NCBI GenBank assembly: GCA_020721025.1
Contig: DYNO01000060.1
Coordinates: forward strand, 2,777 to 16,593
Direction: 5' to 3'
Origin: Thiomargarita sp.
GTDB lineage: Bacteria; Pseudomonadota; Gammaproteobacteria; Beggiatoales; Beggiatoaceae
DNA: 13,817 bases
Below, piece by piece: positions 1 through 7,193 of this stretch (position 1 is the stretch's first letter; every line of letters begins with the position of its first letter). The position numbers were made by a program, and so were the translations under genes. Under the pieces are notes generated by a model. The model did no database searches. It worked only from the letters and a program-made list of their open reading frames with translations, and had not been told where the DNA came from.

Positions 1-101
1 GTGAGCCTACTACCAAACCGGGTGAGCCTACTACCAAACCGGGTGAGCCTACTACTAAACCGGGTGAGCCTACTACCAAACCGGGTGAGCCTACTCCGCC
101 G
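1..101 (+). repeat. 21-bp tandem repeat encoding GEPTTKP
   Basis: Four complete 21-bp copies start at 1, 22, 43 and 64, and a fifth begins at 85 and decays after about 11 bases. Copies are identical except for a silent C-to-T change at 56 in the third. The array runs off the left edge, so its full length is unknown. Near-identity and a unit divisible by three suggest recent in-frame expansion by slippage or recombination. Confidence 0.95.
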
Positions 102-1076
102 GTTCAACCTGCAATTACAGTTTGCAATCCATCTGCCCCATTGCAAGCGGTACAAAGTCGAGTCGAATTAACGATGGGTGAAAGCAGTGTGGTGAAAGTT
201 ACGGGTGGACAAGAACGCAGTCTGTTGCAAGTTGATCAACGGATGGTTCAAGTTGAAGGTTTTGAAGGCGTGGGAACACAACAATTTGGAATTCAACTCC
301 TTCCCCGTTCCGTTGGCGAAACCATGTTGAAAGTGACTGATTGTACGCATCAGGAAGTGACAATTTACCTCACTATCAATCCTCAACCGCCCAAACGTTG
401 CGAAGCGCATTTGCCCTTGGTTGCCGCACAACCGGAAGTGATTTTTATGGAAGGTGATACTGCAAAAACCATTTTCTTCACTGGAGGACTTGATGATGCA
501 AAAATTCAGCGGAATATCAGTCAACGACCGGATGAATCCATTGTTCGGGTGGCGGGCGTAAATAGACCGGCTGGGGAGGGTTTAGCGGTGACTTTAGAAC
601 CCAAGCAAAAAGGCGATACTTATCTGAAGGTTCAAGATTGCAGTGGTGAAGCCAGCCTGAGAATTGTTGTTGAAAAACCCAACGCGTTGGCAATAGATAA
701 GTGGGGAAGATTCAGCAAATCTCAGAGTTATTTCAAACCTACCTTGAAAACAGAGGGCACGACCAAGCAGCTAGAAACTTACGTGCACGTAGAAACGGCG
801 CATCGTGGCAAGACGTTAGGAATCATCTATGTGCTTGAAACCCAAACGAATGGTAAATCTTCCTTTCAAACGTGGGATAATCAAAGTTGGCAAAACTGGG
901 ATGCTCAACAACTCGACTCGTTAGAGATCAGCGAAATCTTTAGCAGCGCGCTAGAGAGTTTGACAACTCAACCGGTGCAGTTACCCAGTTATCCATTCCG
1001 TAAACTTTATGTTGGCTACCGAGTTGAGGGAACGATTGTTTTTTATGAAATGATGTTAAATAACAACGGATTGTAA
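3..1076 (+). CDS. Repetitive Ig-like surface or periplasmic protein, 5' end outside window
   Basis: The reading frame is open from the left edge, so the start, and any signal peptide, lies upstream; 357 codons plus stop are visible. It begins with four and a half GEPTTKP heptapeptides, a Pro/Thr-rich low-complexity stretch typical of an extracellular spacer. Two similar modules of about 90 residues follow. Each opens with a Cys (codons at 123 and 399) and closes with an Asp-Cys pair (Cys codons at 342 and 639), with patterns such as V.L..GE and G.T.LKV.DC that resemble bacterial Ig-like (BIG) domains; one disulfide per module is likely. The last 130 residues (from about 690) form a different domain with WDNQSWQNWD and a final VGYR.EGTIVF motif, which I recall from C-termini of Beggiatoa-type exported proteins. 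No enzymatic motif is seen. Role in adhesion or envelope structure is a guess. The frame is firm; the function is unknown. Confidence 0.85.
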   Translation, partial: EPTTKPGEPTTKPGEPTTKPGEPTTKPGEPTPPVQPAITVCNPSAPLQAVQSRVELTMGESSVVKVTGGQERSLLQVDQRMVQVEGFEGVGTQQFGIQLLPRSVGETMLKVTDCTHQEVTIYLTINPQPPKRCEAHLPLVAAQPEVIFMEGDTAKTIFFTGGLDDAKIQRNISQRPDESIVRVAGVNRPAGEGLAVTLEPKQKGDTYLKVQDCSGEASLRIVVEKPNALAIDKWGRFSKSQSYFKPTLKTEGTTKQLETYVHVETAHRGKTLGIIYVLETQTNGKSSFQTWDNQSWQNWDAQQLDSLEISEIFSSALESLTTQPVQLPSYPFRKLYVGYRVEGTIVFYEMMLNNNGL

Positions 1077-1082
1077 ACTTTT

Positions 1083-1131
1083 AAGCGAGTAGTGATTCAA
1101 GAACATTCTGTCAATGAATCGCTACTTGCTT
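1083..1131 (+). terminator. Hairpin terminator between convergent genes
   Basis: Arms 1083-1099 (AAGCGAGTAGTGATTCA) and 1115-1131 (TGAATCGCTACTTGCTT) pair over 17 bp with two G-U wobbles in + strand RNA, around a 15-base loop, and a T-rich tail follows. It begins seven bases after the stop of the upstream + gene. In minus-strand RNA the two wobble pairs become A-C mismatches, so it should work better for the + strand gene, although it may serve both. Confidence 0.75.
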
Positions 1132-1142
1132 TGTTTCATCGT

Positions 1143-3296
1143 TCAAAAAGGTGAGATATCTCGTTGTTTAATAACCAATAATGTGACATCATCTTGCAAC
1201 TTACATTTCCCCAGATGATGACGCAAATCGTTGATCACTGCCTGTTGAATTTCTAGTGCACTTAACGACCAATGTTGACTCACCACGTCGCATAATCGTT
1301 CTAACCCGTAAAACTGCCTTGCTTCATTCATTGCTTCCGTAACTCCATCAGTATAAAGCACAATGCCCTCGCCCTGCGCTAAATTCATCTCGTATTGTGC
1401 CACAAACTGTGCGATATCGGGTTCTATCCCAACCATGAATCCCAAGTGAAATGTATCGATTCGCTCTACTTTTCCGAACTGATTGATATATAAAATTTCT
1501 TCATGCTGTCCGCTGAAGCGCAGTTTGCCATTGTCATAATCAATCAATAATAAAGTAAGGTTTTTATCACTCTGCATTCGCTGCAAATTATGATACAATG
1601 CGTGATTGAGAATATTTAAAAAAACTTTTGAATCAGTTATTTGTGATGAAAGCAAAACACGCACCGCCGTTTGCACCATGAGCATCAATACCCCACTTTC
1701 TAAACCATGCCCGGTCACATCGCCAATGCCAATTTTGATGCGCCCGTTATCTTGCAAAATATCGTAATAATCGCCACCCACTTCTGCTGCTGGTTCCATG
1801 AATGCGGCAATGTCTAACGGTTTGATTTGTAACAATTCTTCTGCACGCGGCAACACCATCTGTTGCAATTTTCGTGTGATTTCTAATTCCGTACCCATGC
1901 GTTGATTTTCCTCGCGCAAATACTCATTGAGTGTGCAGATTTCTTCATTGGCTTGTGCAAGTTCATAGGTACGTTCATGTACTTTGGCTTCTAAATGTTC
2001 AAATAATTCTTGGAGTTGTTTCGCCATCCGGTTGAATGAATGCGCCAATTCGCCTAACTCATCCGTGCGCTCGACAGGCAATTGAGTCCATGTGCGTTGT
2101 GCCAGATGATGCGCGGCTTGATTCAGATAACTGATAGGGCGAATCACCCAGTGAGAAATCAACAGACTAAGAAGCAAAGAACTCAATAACGCAACGCTGG
2201 CTGATAAAATAGTCAGGCGCGTATTTTTATCTATTTCGCCTGTAAAATCATGCTCTGGCACCACCACCACGATGAGCCAATCAAGATTATCATTGCTAAA
2301 TGGCAGAATTTTGACCCATTGCCGTTCATTTTCAAGCCAATAGTCGAATTGAGTGGCTTGCTGTATTTGAAAAATATGGGGAAGATTTTGTTGAATAAAT
2401 TGAGCAGTTTGGCGAATTTGTAAGGATTGACTCTCGTATGCGACAAGGCGTTGTACTTTTTTGTCAATCAAGCTGAGAGAATAAAGTTTTTCTTGAGTGG
2501 AAGTGGCAATGAGTTTTCCATCACGTTCCATGATAAAAGTTTGCCCACGAGGACTAATGGATAACTCGTGCAAGAATCGGCTGAGATCAGTCAAGGTAAA
2601 ATCAATCGCGACGACACCTAAGAATTTTCCATTTTTAAACAGTGGCTTACTCTGCGTTACCGAGAGCCAAGTTTGCCCAAAAAAGCTAAAAATTTCACTC
2701 CAATTCGATTTCCCCACCTGTACTGCCCAATGGGTTCGTTGGGTGCGCGCCGCGTTTTGATACCACATTTGCTGTTTAGGATCGTACATTGGAACAAAGG
2801 AGATTGATTTTTCGCCCCGTTGTCCCTGCATATTTATGTGGTAAGTTTCCATATCGCCCTGCGTATTTTTGTCAGCAATATCCACTGTGAGCGAGTGGTC
2901 GGCATGACGTTCTATTCCCATGAATTCACCATTTTCATTGCCCAGTTGAATATAACTCATCTGATCAAAGAGTTGCAATTGCTTGAGAAAGTAGTGTTGT
3001 AAGGTTTCCGAAGATTGCGTGTCTAACCAATTGAGATCAACCGCATCTTGAATTGCTTGATTGACTTTGTGCGGGGTTTCGAGATAGTGTAGTAAATGGG
3101 TTTGAATACGAATACTGATGGCGTGATGAAGTTGCTGCGCGAGGGCACCCACCGCTAAGTGTCCATGATTCCAAGATAATCCGCCAACGATACTCACGGT
3201 GAGCAGTAACAGCATGGTATATGGAACAATGAACACATAACGCAAGGGGAGCAAATTTATCCAATGGGCACACTGCTGACGAAACAATTGAATCAT
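1143..3296 (-). CDS. Membrane Cache-HAMP sensor with SpoIIE/RsbU-type PP2C phosphatase
   Basis: A 717-residue inner-membrane signalling protein. Membrane segment 1 is about residues 20-42 and segment 2 about 361-385; the roughly 310 residues between form a periplasmic sensor of the double-Cache kind (note VVAIDFTL near 228-235 and a WLIVVVVPEHDF end). A HAMP linker follows (384-437, RPI...DELGELAHSFNRMA), then a predicted coiled coil (430-480), then a metal-dependent serine/threonine phosphatase domain (about 495-712). The metal-binding aspartates are visible: GGDYYD (D509), GDVTGHG (D526), YTDG (D650) and LQDDVT (702-703). Family members dephosphorylate an STAS anti-sigma-factor antagonist to steer a partner-switching pathway; no such partner gene lies nearby. 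An in-frame TGA lies a short way upstream of the ATG, which supports this start, though no strong ribosome site is seen. It lies 177 bases downstream of the PhnD-like gene on the same strand. Confidence 0.92.
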   Translation of the reverse strand: MIQLFRQQCAHWINLLPLRYVFIVPYTMLLLLTVSIVGGLSWNHGHLAVGALAQQLHHAISIRIQTHLLHYLETPHKVNQAIQDAVDLNWLDTQSSETLQHYFLKQLQLFDQMSYIQLGNENGEFMGIERHADHSLTVDIADKNTQGDMETYHINMQGQRGEKSISFVPMYDPKQQMWYQNAARTQRTHWAVQVGKSNWSEIFSFFGQTWLSVTQSKPLFKNGKFLGVVAIDFTLTDLSRFLHELSISPRGQTFIMERDGKLIATSTQEKLYSLSLIDKKVQRLVAYESQSLQIRQTAQFIQQNLPHIFQIQQATQFDYWLENERQWVKILPFSNDNLDWLIVVVVPEHDFTGEIDKNTRLTILSASVALLSSLLLSLLISHWVIRPISYLNQAAHHLAQRTWTQLPVERTDELGELAHSFNRMAKQLQELFEHLEAKVHERTYELAQANEEICTLNEYLREENQRMGTELEITRKLQQMVLPRAEELLQIKPLDIAAFMEPAAEVGGDYYDILQDNGRIKIGIGDVTGHGLESGVLMLMVQTAVRVLLSSQITDSKVFLNILNHALYHNLQRMQSDKNLTLLLIDYDNGKLRFSGQHEEILYINQFGKVERIDTFHLGFMVGIEPDIAQFVAQYEMNLAQGEGIVLYTDGVTEAMNEARQFYGLERLCDVVSQHWSLSALEIQQAVINDLRHHLGKCKLQDDVTLLVIKQRDISPF

Positions 3297-3362
3297 AGAT
3301 TTTTTTAAATGGCGCGGGATTCAAATTGAAGAGAGATAATGAATGATGTTGGGGACAGGTTT

Positions 3363-3422
3363 TTTATCATTATCGGATAAATCAATCAGTTGAGAATATT
3401 TTTGGTTCCGCCAACTGATTGA
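3363..3422 (-). terminator. Hairpin(s) in the gap between the PhnD-like and phosphatase genes
   Basis: Arms 3382-3392 (TCAATCAGTTG) and 3412-3422 (CAACTGATTGA) form a perfect 11-bp stem with a 19-base loop. In minus-strand RNA the stem is followed by TTTAT and then a second small hairpin (3363-3368 with 3376-3381). It lies about 50 bases beyond the stop of the PhnD-like gene. It may be a terminator or partial attenuator lowering readthrough into the phosphatase gene. The U-tract is short, so termination strength is uncertain. Confidence 0.45.
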
Positions 3423-3473
3423 AATTGAGATGGAATTTTAAAACTATCCAAACAATGGAAATTAAGCCAATGA

Positions 3474-4340
3474 CTAATGCTGCCGTGCTGCTAAACGTTT
3501 TTGATAAGCCAACATTTTGCGAATGAAACTGTAATCTTCGTCTTTTGCTGGAACTAATCCATTGTATTCTAATCCTTTTTCGTCACGAAAACTCAAAAAC
3601 GCAGTTTCTATCGCCCGTTTCAAATCATCAGGTAAATCTTGGCGATAGGCAAATAACGAATTTGGAATCAATTCAGAACGCCACACAATGATGAATTTTT
3701 CTGCATCAACTGACCAATCATTCTCCTTGCCGCGCCGGAGTAAATTATCACTGACTGCAACCGCATCAGCAGTACGATTTTCTAATGCCACGATAGAATT
3801 TTGATGACTGCCAGAATAACCGACGTGACTAAAATACTGGGCGGGGTCAATGTGCGCTTCTAAGTAAAAAAACATGTTAGGAATCAAGGTGCCACTGGTG
3901 GAATTCGGATCGGTATATAACCAACGTTTTCCTTTTAAATCGGCAAATTGCTTTAATCCAGAATCTTTCAAGGTCACGATAACACTCTGATAACCTTCCG
4001 AACCATCCTTGCTTAAAATGCGTGCAAATGCCACCGCACCCGCTTGTTCAGACGCTTCAACGTAGGATTTGGGCCCGTAGTAGGCGATATCGACCTTTTT
4101 ATCCTTCATTTCAGTGATAGTTCCACCGTATTCTGTCGCAAAGCGCAATTCAAGCGTTACCTTCAGTTGTTTTTCAACATGGGTAATCAAACTTCCATAA
4201 CGTTTTCTCAGCGCGCTTTCCGATTCGTCGGGAATAAAACCCAAAACTAATTTTTGAGGAATAACAGATTCTGCCAACGTGCTAAGTGGGATATGACATA
4301 AAAAACAACTCAGAACAAAAATGAGTCCTTGACGTAACAT
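3474..4340 (-). CDS. PhnD-like periplasmic substrate-binding protein
   Basis: A 288-residue exported binding protein of the phosphate/phosphite/phosphonate (PhnD) family. An N-terminal hydrophobic signal peptide ends in a likely cleavage site after STLA (residue 23). Family signatures are visible: LVLGFIPDES at the start of the mature domain, DIAYYGPKSYV (84-93), the anion-loop motif STSGTLIPN (147-155), and a GSHQNSIVALENRTADAVAVSDN-type segment (176-199, broken here by family-typical variation). The longest open frame begins at a TTG at 4361, but an AGGAGA ribosome site sits between that TTG and two ATG codons at 4343 and 4340; 4340 has the best spacing and leaves the signal peptide intact. 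No permease or ATPase gene is adjacent. The next gene on this strand is a Cache-containing phosphatase, so a sensory role is possible. PhnD-like domains are known as sensor inputs, for example in the tetrathionate kinase TtrS. The true ligand cannot be read from sequence. Confidence 0.88.
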   Translation of the reverse strand: MLRQGLIFVLSCFLCHIPLSTLAESVIPQKLVLGFIPDESESALRKRYGSLITHVEKQLKVTLELRFATEYGGTITEMKDKKVDIAYYGPKSYVEASEQAGAVAFARILSKDGSEGYQSVIVTLKDSGLKQFADLKGKRWLYTDPNSTSGTLIPNMFFYLEAHIDPAQYFSHVGYSGSHQNSIVALENRTADAVAVSDNLLRRGKENDWSVDAEKFIIVWRSELIPNSLFAYRQDLPDDLKRAIETAFLSFRDEKGLEYNGLVPAKDEDYSFIRKMLAYQKRLAARQH

Positions 4341-4346
4341 CATTAT

Positions 4347-4352
4347 TCTCCT
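4347..4352 (-). promoter_or_regulatory. Ribosome binding site of the PhnD-like gene
   Basis: AGGAGA on the minus strand, six bases before the ATG at 4340 and three before the ATG at 4343. Its position inside the longer frame argues against the TTG start at 4361. Confidence 0.75.
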
Positions 4353-4472
4353 AAAATTCAACGATTATTTTTTATCTCTTCAGAGTGTATCTAGTCACGA
4401 TGTATTTATGATGACAGGATAGGAAGTCGAGTCGGTTGATACTTAAAAATTTTTTAAATCAGAATGTTACAG

Positions 4473-4498
4473 AGTCACTGCAACCAGATGACTTTTTC
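4473..4498 (+). terminator. Compact hairpin followed by a T-run, possible orphan terminator
   Basis: AGTCACTG (4473-4480), loop CAAC, then CAG-A-TGACT (4485-4493) forms an 8-bp stem with one bulged A, followed by TTTTC. It has the form of an intrinsic terminator on the + strand, yet no + strand gene lies upstream before the divergent start codon. It may end a small RNA or be a chance structure. Confidence 0.35.
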
Positions 4499-4648
4499 TC
4501 TCAATTTCGTGTTATTTTTCTTAAATGCTATCTTCTGCTATCATGTCAACGTATCCAAACACTTCTATTTGAACACCTATCCTCCCCTTCGGTAAAAATA
4601 ATTATCGCTAGAACAGTGAATTACGACCATAATTTCTCATGCAGGTGA

Positions 4649-4678
4649 TTGCAATTATTTTAGCAAATATCCCATTAT
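4649..4678 (+). promoter_or_regulatory. Possible sigma-70 promoter for murF
   Basis: TTGCAA (4649-4654) and CATTAT (4673-4678) are separated by 18 bases and each match four of six consensus positions. The predicted start would fall about 50 bases before the murF ATG. The matches are weak and AT-rich DNA gives many such pairs. Confidence 0.2.
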
Positions 4679-4736
4679 TCTCATCTAACTCAATTGATTG
4701 CTTCAACAATAAAAAAGTGATCATGACAAATTCGCT

Positions 4737-6083
4737 ATGATAGAACTTACTTTAAATCAAGTCGCCACGGCACTGCACGCCCAATTTTCTGGGACAAACG
4801 CATCATTTACGGGCATCAGTACCGATACACGTCAACTCACGCCGGGCATGTTATACATCGCACTGCGCGGACAACGTTTTGATGGACATCAATTTCTTGC
4901 ACAAGCTCAACAACAAGGCGCGATTGCCGCAATCGTTGAACAACCCGTCACCTTGCCCAACTTTCCCACGTTGCAAGTAGAAAACACGCTACACGCTTTG
5001 GGAGAATTGGCGAAATTGTGGCGACAACATTTCTCTATCCCCTTGATTGCATTGACTGGCAGCAATGGTAAAACGACAACGAAAGAAATGATTCATGCGA
5101 TTTTTGCACAGCGGGGGCTGGGTTTAGCAACGCAGGGGAATTTAAACAATGAGATTGGCGTACCTTTGACTTTATTTCGACTGGGCGCGGAACACCATTA
5201 TGCTGTGATTGAAATGGGGGCAAATCATGCGGGCGAAATTCAGTATTTAACCCAAATTGCTCAACCCACGGTTGCCGTGATCACCCAGTGTGCCCCGTCG
5301 CATTTAGAAGGTTTTAAAAGTTTGGATGGAGTCGCACACGCCAAAGGAGAAATTTTTTCCGGGTTACGCGCTGACGGAGTGGCAGTGATTAATGTTGATG
5401 ATAATTATAATAATTTATGGCGAGAACTGGCAGCTCCGCACCGCATTCTCAGTTTTGGATTGACTCAACCGGCGAGCGTCACTGCCACAAATATTCATTT
5501 AACCGCCTCTGGCAGTGAATTTACCTTGAAAACTGAAAAAGGTGACATTCAGATTCAATTGCCATTATTAGGTAAACACAATATCATGAATGCGTTAGCT
5601 GCCAGTGCCGCGGCGTTGGCTTGTGAGCTTCCTTTAACCATGATTCAAGCCGGTCTGCAAACAATTCAATCAGTTAAAGGTCGCTTACAACCCAAAACTG
5701 CGTGTAATCATAATTTATTGCTTGATGACACGTATAATGCCAATCCTACCTCGCTTCATGCCGCGCTGGATGTTTTAATGCACTATCCCGCGCCCCGCTG
5801 GCTTATTTTGGGAGATATGAATGAGTTAGGTCAAGAAAGTGTTGCATTGCATCAACAATCCGGTACGTTGGCGCGAGAATTAGGAGTTGAACAACTGTGG
5901 GCGGTTGGCACAATGAGCAAACATGCAGCAAACAGTTTTGGCACCCATGCGACCCATTTCGATGATCATGCGTCACTGATTGCCGCGTTACAACATGAAT
6001 TGGCACGGCAACAAGGAATTACGTTATTAATCAAAGGGTCGCGCGGCATGACAATGGAACAAGTGGTTCAAGCACTACAATAG
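4737..6083 (+). CDS. murF: UDP-MurNAc-tripeptide:D-alanyl-D-alanine ligase MurF
   Basis: A 448-residue cytoplasmic Mur ligase of normal length. It adds D-Ala-D-Ala to UDP-MurNAc-tripeptide using ATP, giving the UDP-MurNAc-pentapeptide that MraY uses. The N-terminal substrate domain carries GISTDTRQL (26-34). The central ATPase has the P-loop TGSNGKTTTKE (107-117), then NLNNEIGVP (135-143), EMGANHAGEI (159-168) and SHLEGF...AKGEIF with the lysine (K203) expected to be carbamylated. The C-terminal domain shows HNIMNALAA, DDTYNANPTS and LGDMNELG. No clear ribosome site precedes the ATG; a five-codon frame (ATG at 4723) ends in a TGA overlapping it. murE is not upstream as it would be in a standard dcw cluster. 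The gene ends nine bases before mraY, so the two are surely co-transcribed. Confidence 0.97.
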   Translation: MIELTLNQVATALHAQFSGTNASFTGISTDTRQLTPGMLYIALRGQRFDGHQFLAQAQQQGAIAAIVEQPVTLPNFPTLQVENTLHALGELAKLWRQHFSIPLIALTGSNGKTTTKEMIHAIFAQRGLGLATQGNLNNEIGVPLTLFRLGAEHHYAVIEMGANHAGEIQYLTQIAQPTVAVITQCAPSHLEGFKSLDGVAHAKGEIFSGLRADGVAVINVDDNYNNLWRELAAPHRILSFGLTQPASVTATNIHLTASGSEFTLKTEKGDIQIQLPLLGKHNIMNALAASAAALACELPLTMIQAGLQTIQSVKGRLQPKTACNHNLLLDDTYNANPTSLHAALDVLMHYPAPRWLILGDMNELGQESVALHQQSGTLARELGVEQLWAVGTMSKHAANSFGTHATHFDDHASLIAALQHELARQQGITLLIKGSRGMTMEQVVQALQ

Positions 6084-6092
6084 GAAATAATT

Positions 6093-7178
6093 ATGCTGCT
6101 ATGGTTGAGTGAATATCTCACGCAATATTACAATGTGTTTCATGTCTTTCAATATTTGACTTTACGCAGTATTTTGAGTGTATTAACCGCATTATTGCTA
6201 TCGTTGATCGTCGGGCCCATCATGATTCACAGCCTACGAGAAAATCAAATTGGGCAAAGTGTGCGTGATGACGGGCCCAAAAGCCATCTGAGTAAGGCAG
6301 GAACTCCCACGATGGGCGGAACATTGATCTTGGTCGCGGTCGCCGCCAGTACGCTGTTGTGGGCAGATTTATCGAATCGTTTTATCTGGATCGTCTTGAT
6401 TGTTACGCTATTATTTGGCTGTATTGGTTGGGTCGATGACTATCGCAAGGTGATGTTACGCAATCCCAAAGGTTTAGCGGCGCGTGAAAAATATTTATGG
6501 CAATCGGTTGTGGCAATTGGGGCGGCATTGGTGTTGTTAAAAACCGCACAATCTCCCACAGAAACGCAATTAATCGTGCCATTTTTCAAACACATTCGCA
6601 TTGATTTGGTGCCATGGATGTTCGTAATTCTGACCTATTTCGTGATCGTAGGTTCAAGTAATGCCGTGAATTTAACCGATGGTTTAGACGGTTTAGCAAT
6701 TATGCCGACTGTATTGGTTGCTGGAGCGTTGGGGATTTTCGCTTATCTCACCGGACATGTGAAATTCGCCGAATATCTTCAAATTCCTTATGTTGCGGGC
6801 GTGGGTGAACTGGTGATTTTTTGCGGCGCGATGGTTGGGGCGGGTTTAGGATTCCTCTGGTTTAATACCTATCCTGCACAAGTTTTCATGGGCGATGTCG
6901 GCGCGTTGGCGTTGGGGGCAGCGTTGGGAACAATCGCCGTGATTGTGCGTCAGGAATTGGTCTTGGTGATTATGGGCGGAATTTTTGTCATGGAAACAGT
7001 TTCAGTGATTTTGCAAGTGGCTTCATTTAAACTGACGGGACGACGCATTTTTCGCATGGCACCGTTACACCATCACTTTGAATTAAAAGGCTGGCCCGAG
7101 CCGCGAGTGATTGTGCGCTTTTGGATTATCACGGTGGTTTTAGTTTTAATCGGATTAGCCTCGTTGAAAATTCGTTAG
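6093..7178 (+). CDS. mraY: Phospho-N-acetylmuramoyl-pentapeptide transferase MraY
   Basis: A 361-residue polytopic membrane enzyme, essentially the length of E. coli MraY (360). It transfers phospho-MurNAc-pentapeptide from UDP to undecaprenyl phosphate, forming lipid I on the cytoplasmic face of the inner membrane. Hallmarks present are KAGTPTMGG (68-76), the Mg-binding DDYRK (115-119), NLTDGLDG (193-200), FMGDVG (265-270) with the catalytic Asp268, and APLHHHFELKGW with the histidine triad at 326-328. About ten hydrophobic segments fit the family topology. An AGGAAA ribosome site overlaps the murF stop and sits well spaced from the ATG. The usual next genes murD, ftsW and murG do not follow; an unrelated PD-(D/E)XK-like gene starts 15 bases later. 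Confidence 0.98.
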   Translation: MLLWLSEYLTQYYNVFHVFQYLTLRSILSVLTALLLSLIVGPIMIHSLRENQIGQSVRDDGPKSHLSKAGTPTMGGTLILVAVAASTLLWADLSNRFIWIVLIVTLLFGCIGWVDDYRKVMLRNPKGLAAREKYLWQSVVAIGAALVLLKTAQSPTETQLIVPFFKHIRIDLVPWMFVILTYFVIVGSSNAVNLTDGLDGLAIMPTVLVAGALGIFAYLTGHVKFAEYLQIPYVAGVGELVIFCGAMVGAGLGFLWFNTYPAQVFMGDVGALALGAALGTIAVIVRQELVLVIMGGIFVMETVSVILQVASFKLTGRRIFRMAPLHHHFELKGWPEPRVIVRFWIITVVLVLIGLASLKIR

Positions 7179-7193
7179 TATTCACAATTACTT

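Larger units (their letters stand above)
4341..4736. other. Divergent intergenic region with no supported gene
   Basis: About 400 AT-rich bases separate the minus-strand PhnD-like gene from murF and should carry both promoters. Open frames here lack ribosome sites and recognisable protein sequence. A hairpin at 4473-4498 and a weak sigma-70-like element near 4649-4678 are listed separately. I see no riboswitch or tRNA. Confidence 0.6.

Noticed and set aside
1..101. CRISPR array
   Set aside because: The 21-bp repeats are directly adjacent with no spacers and are in frame with a long coding region.
4341..4361. TTG at 4361 as start of the PhnD-like gene
   Set aside because: The AGGAGA ribosome site lies inside that extension, and the ATG codons after it give a cleaner signal peptide.
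4436..4648. 70-codon + strand frame in the divergent gap
   Set aside because: It starts at a TTG with no ribosome site, has no recognisable motif, and contains the hairpin at 4473-4498; AT-rich intergenic DNA easily gives this length.
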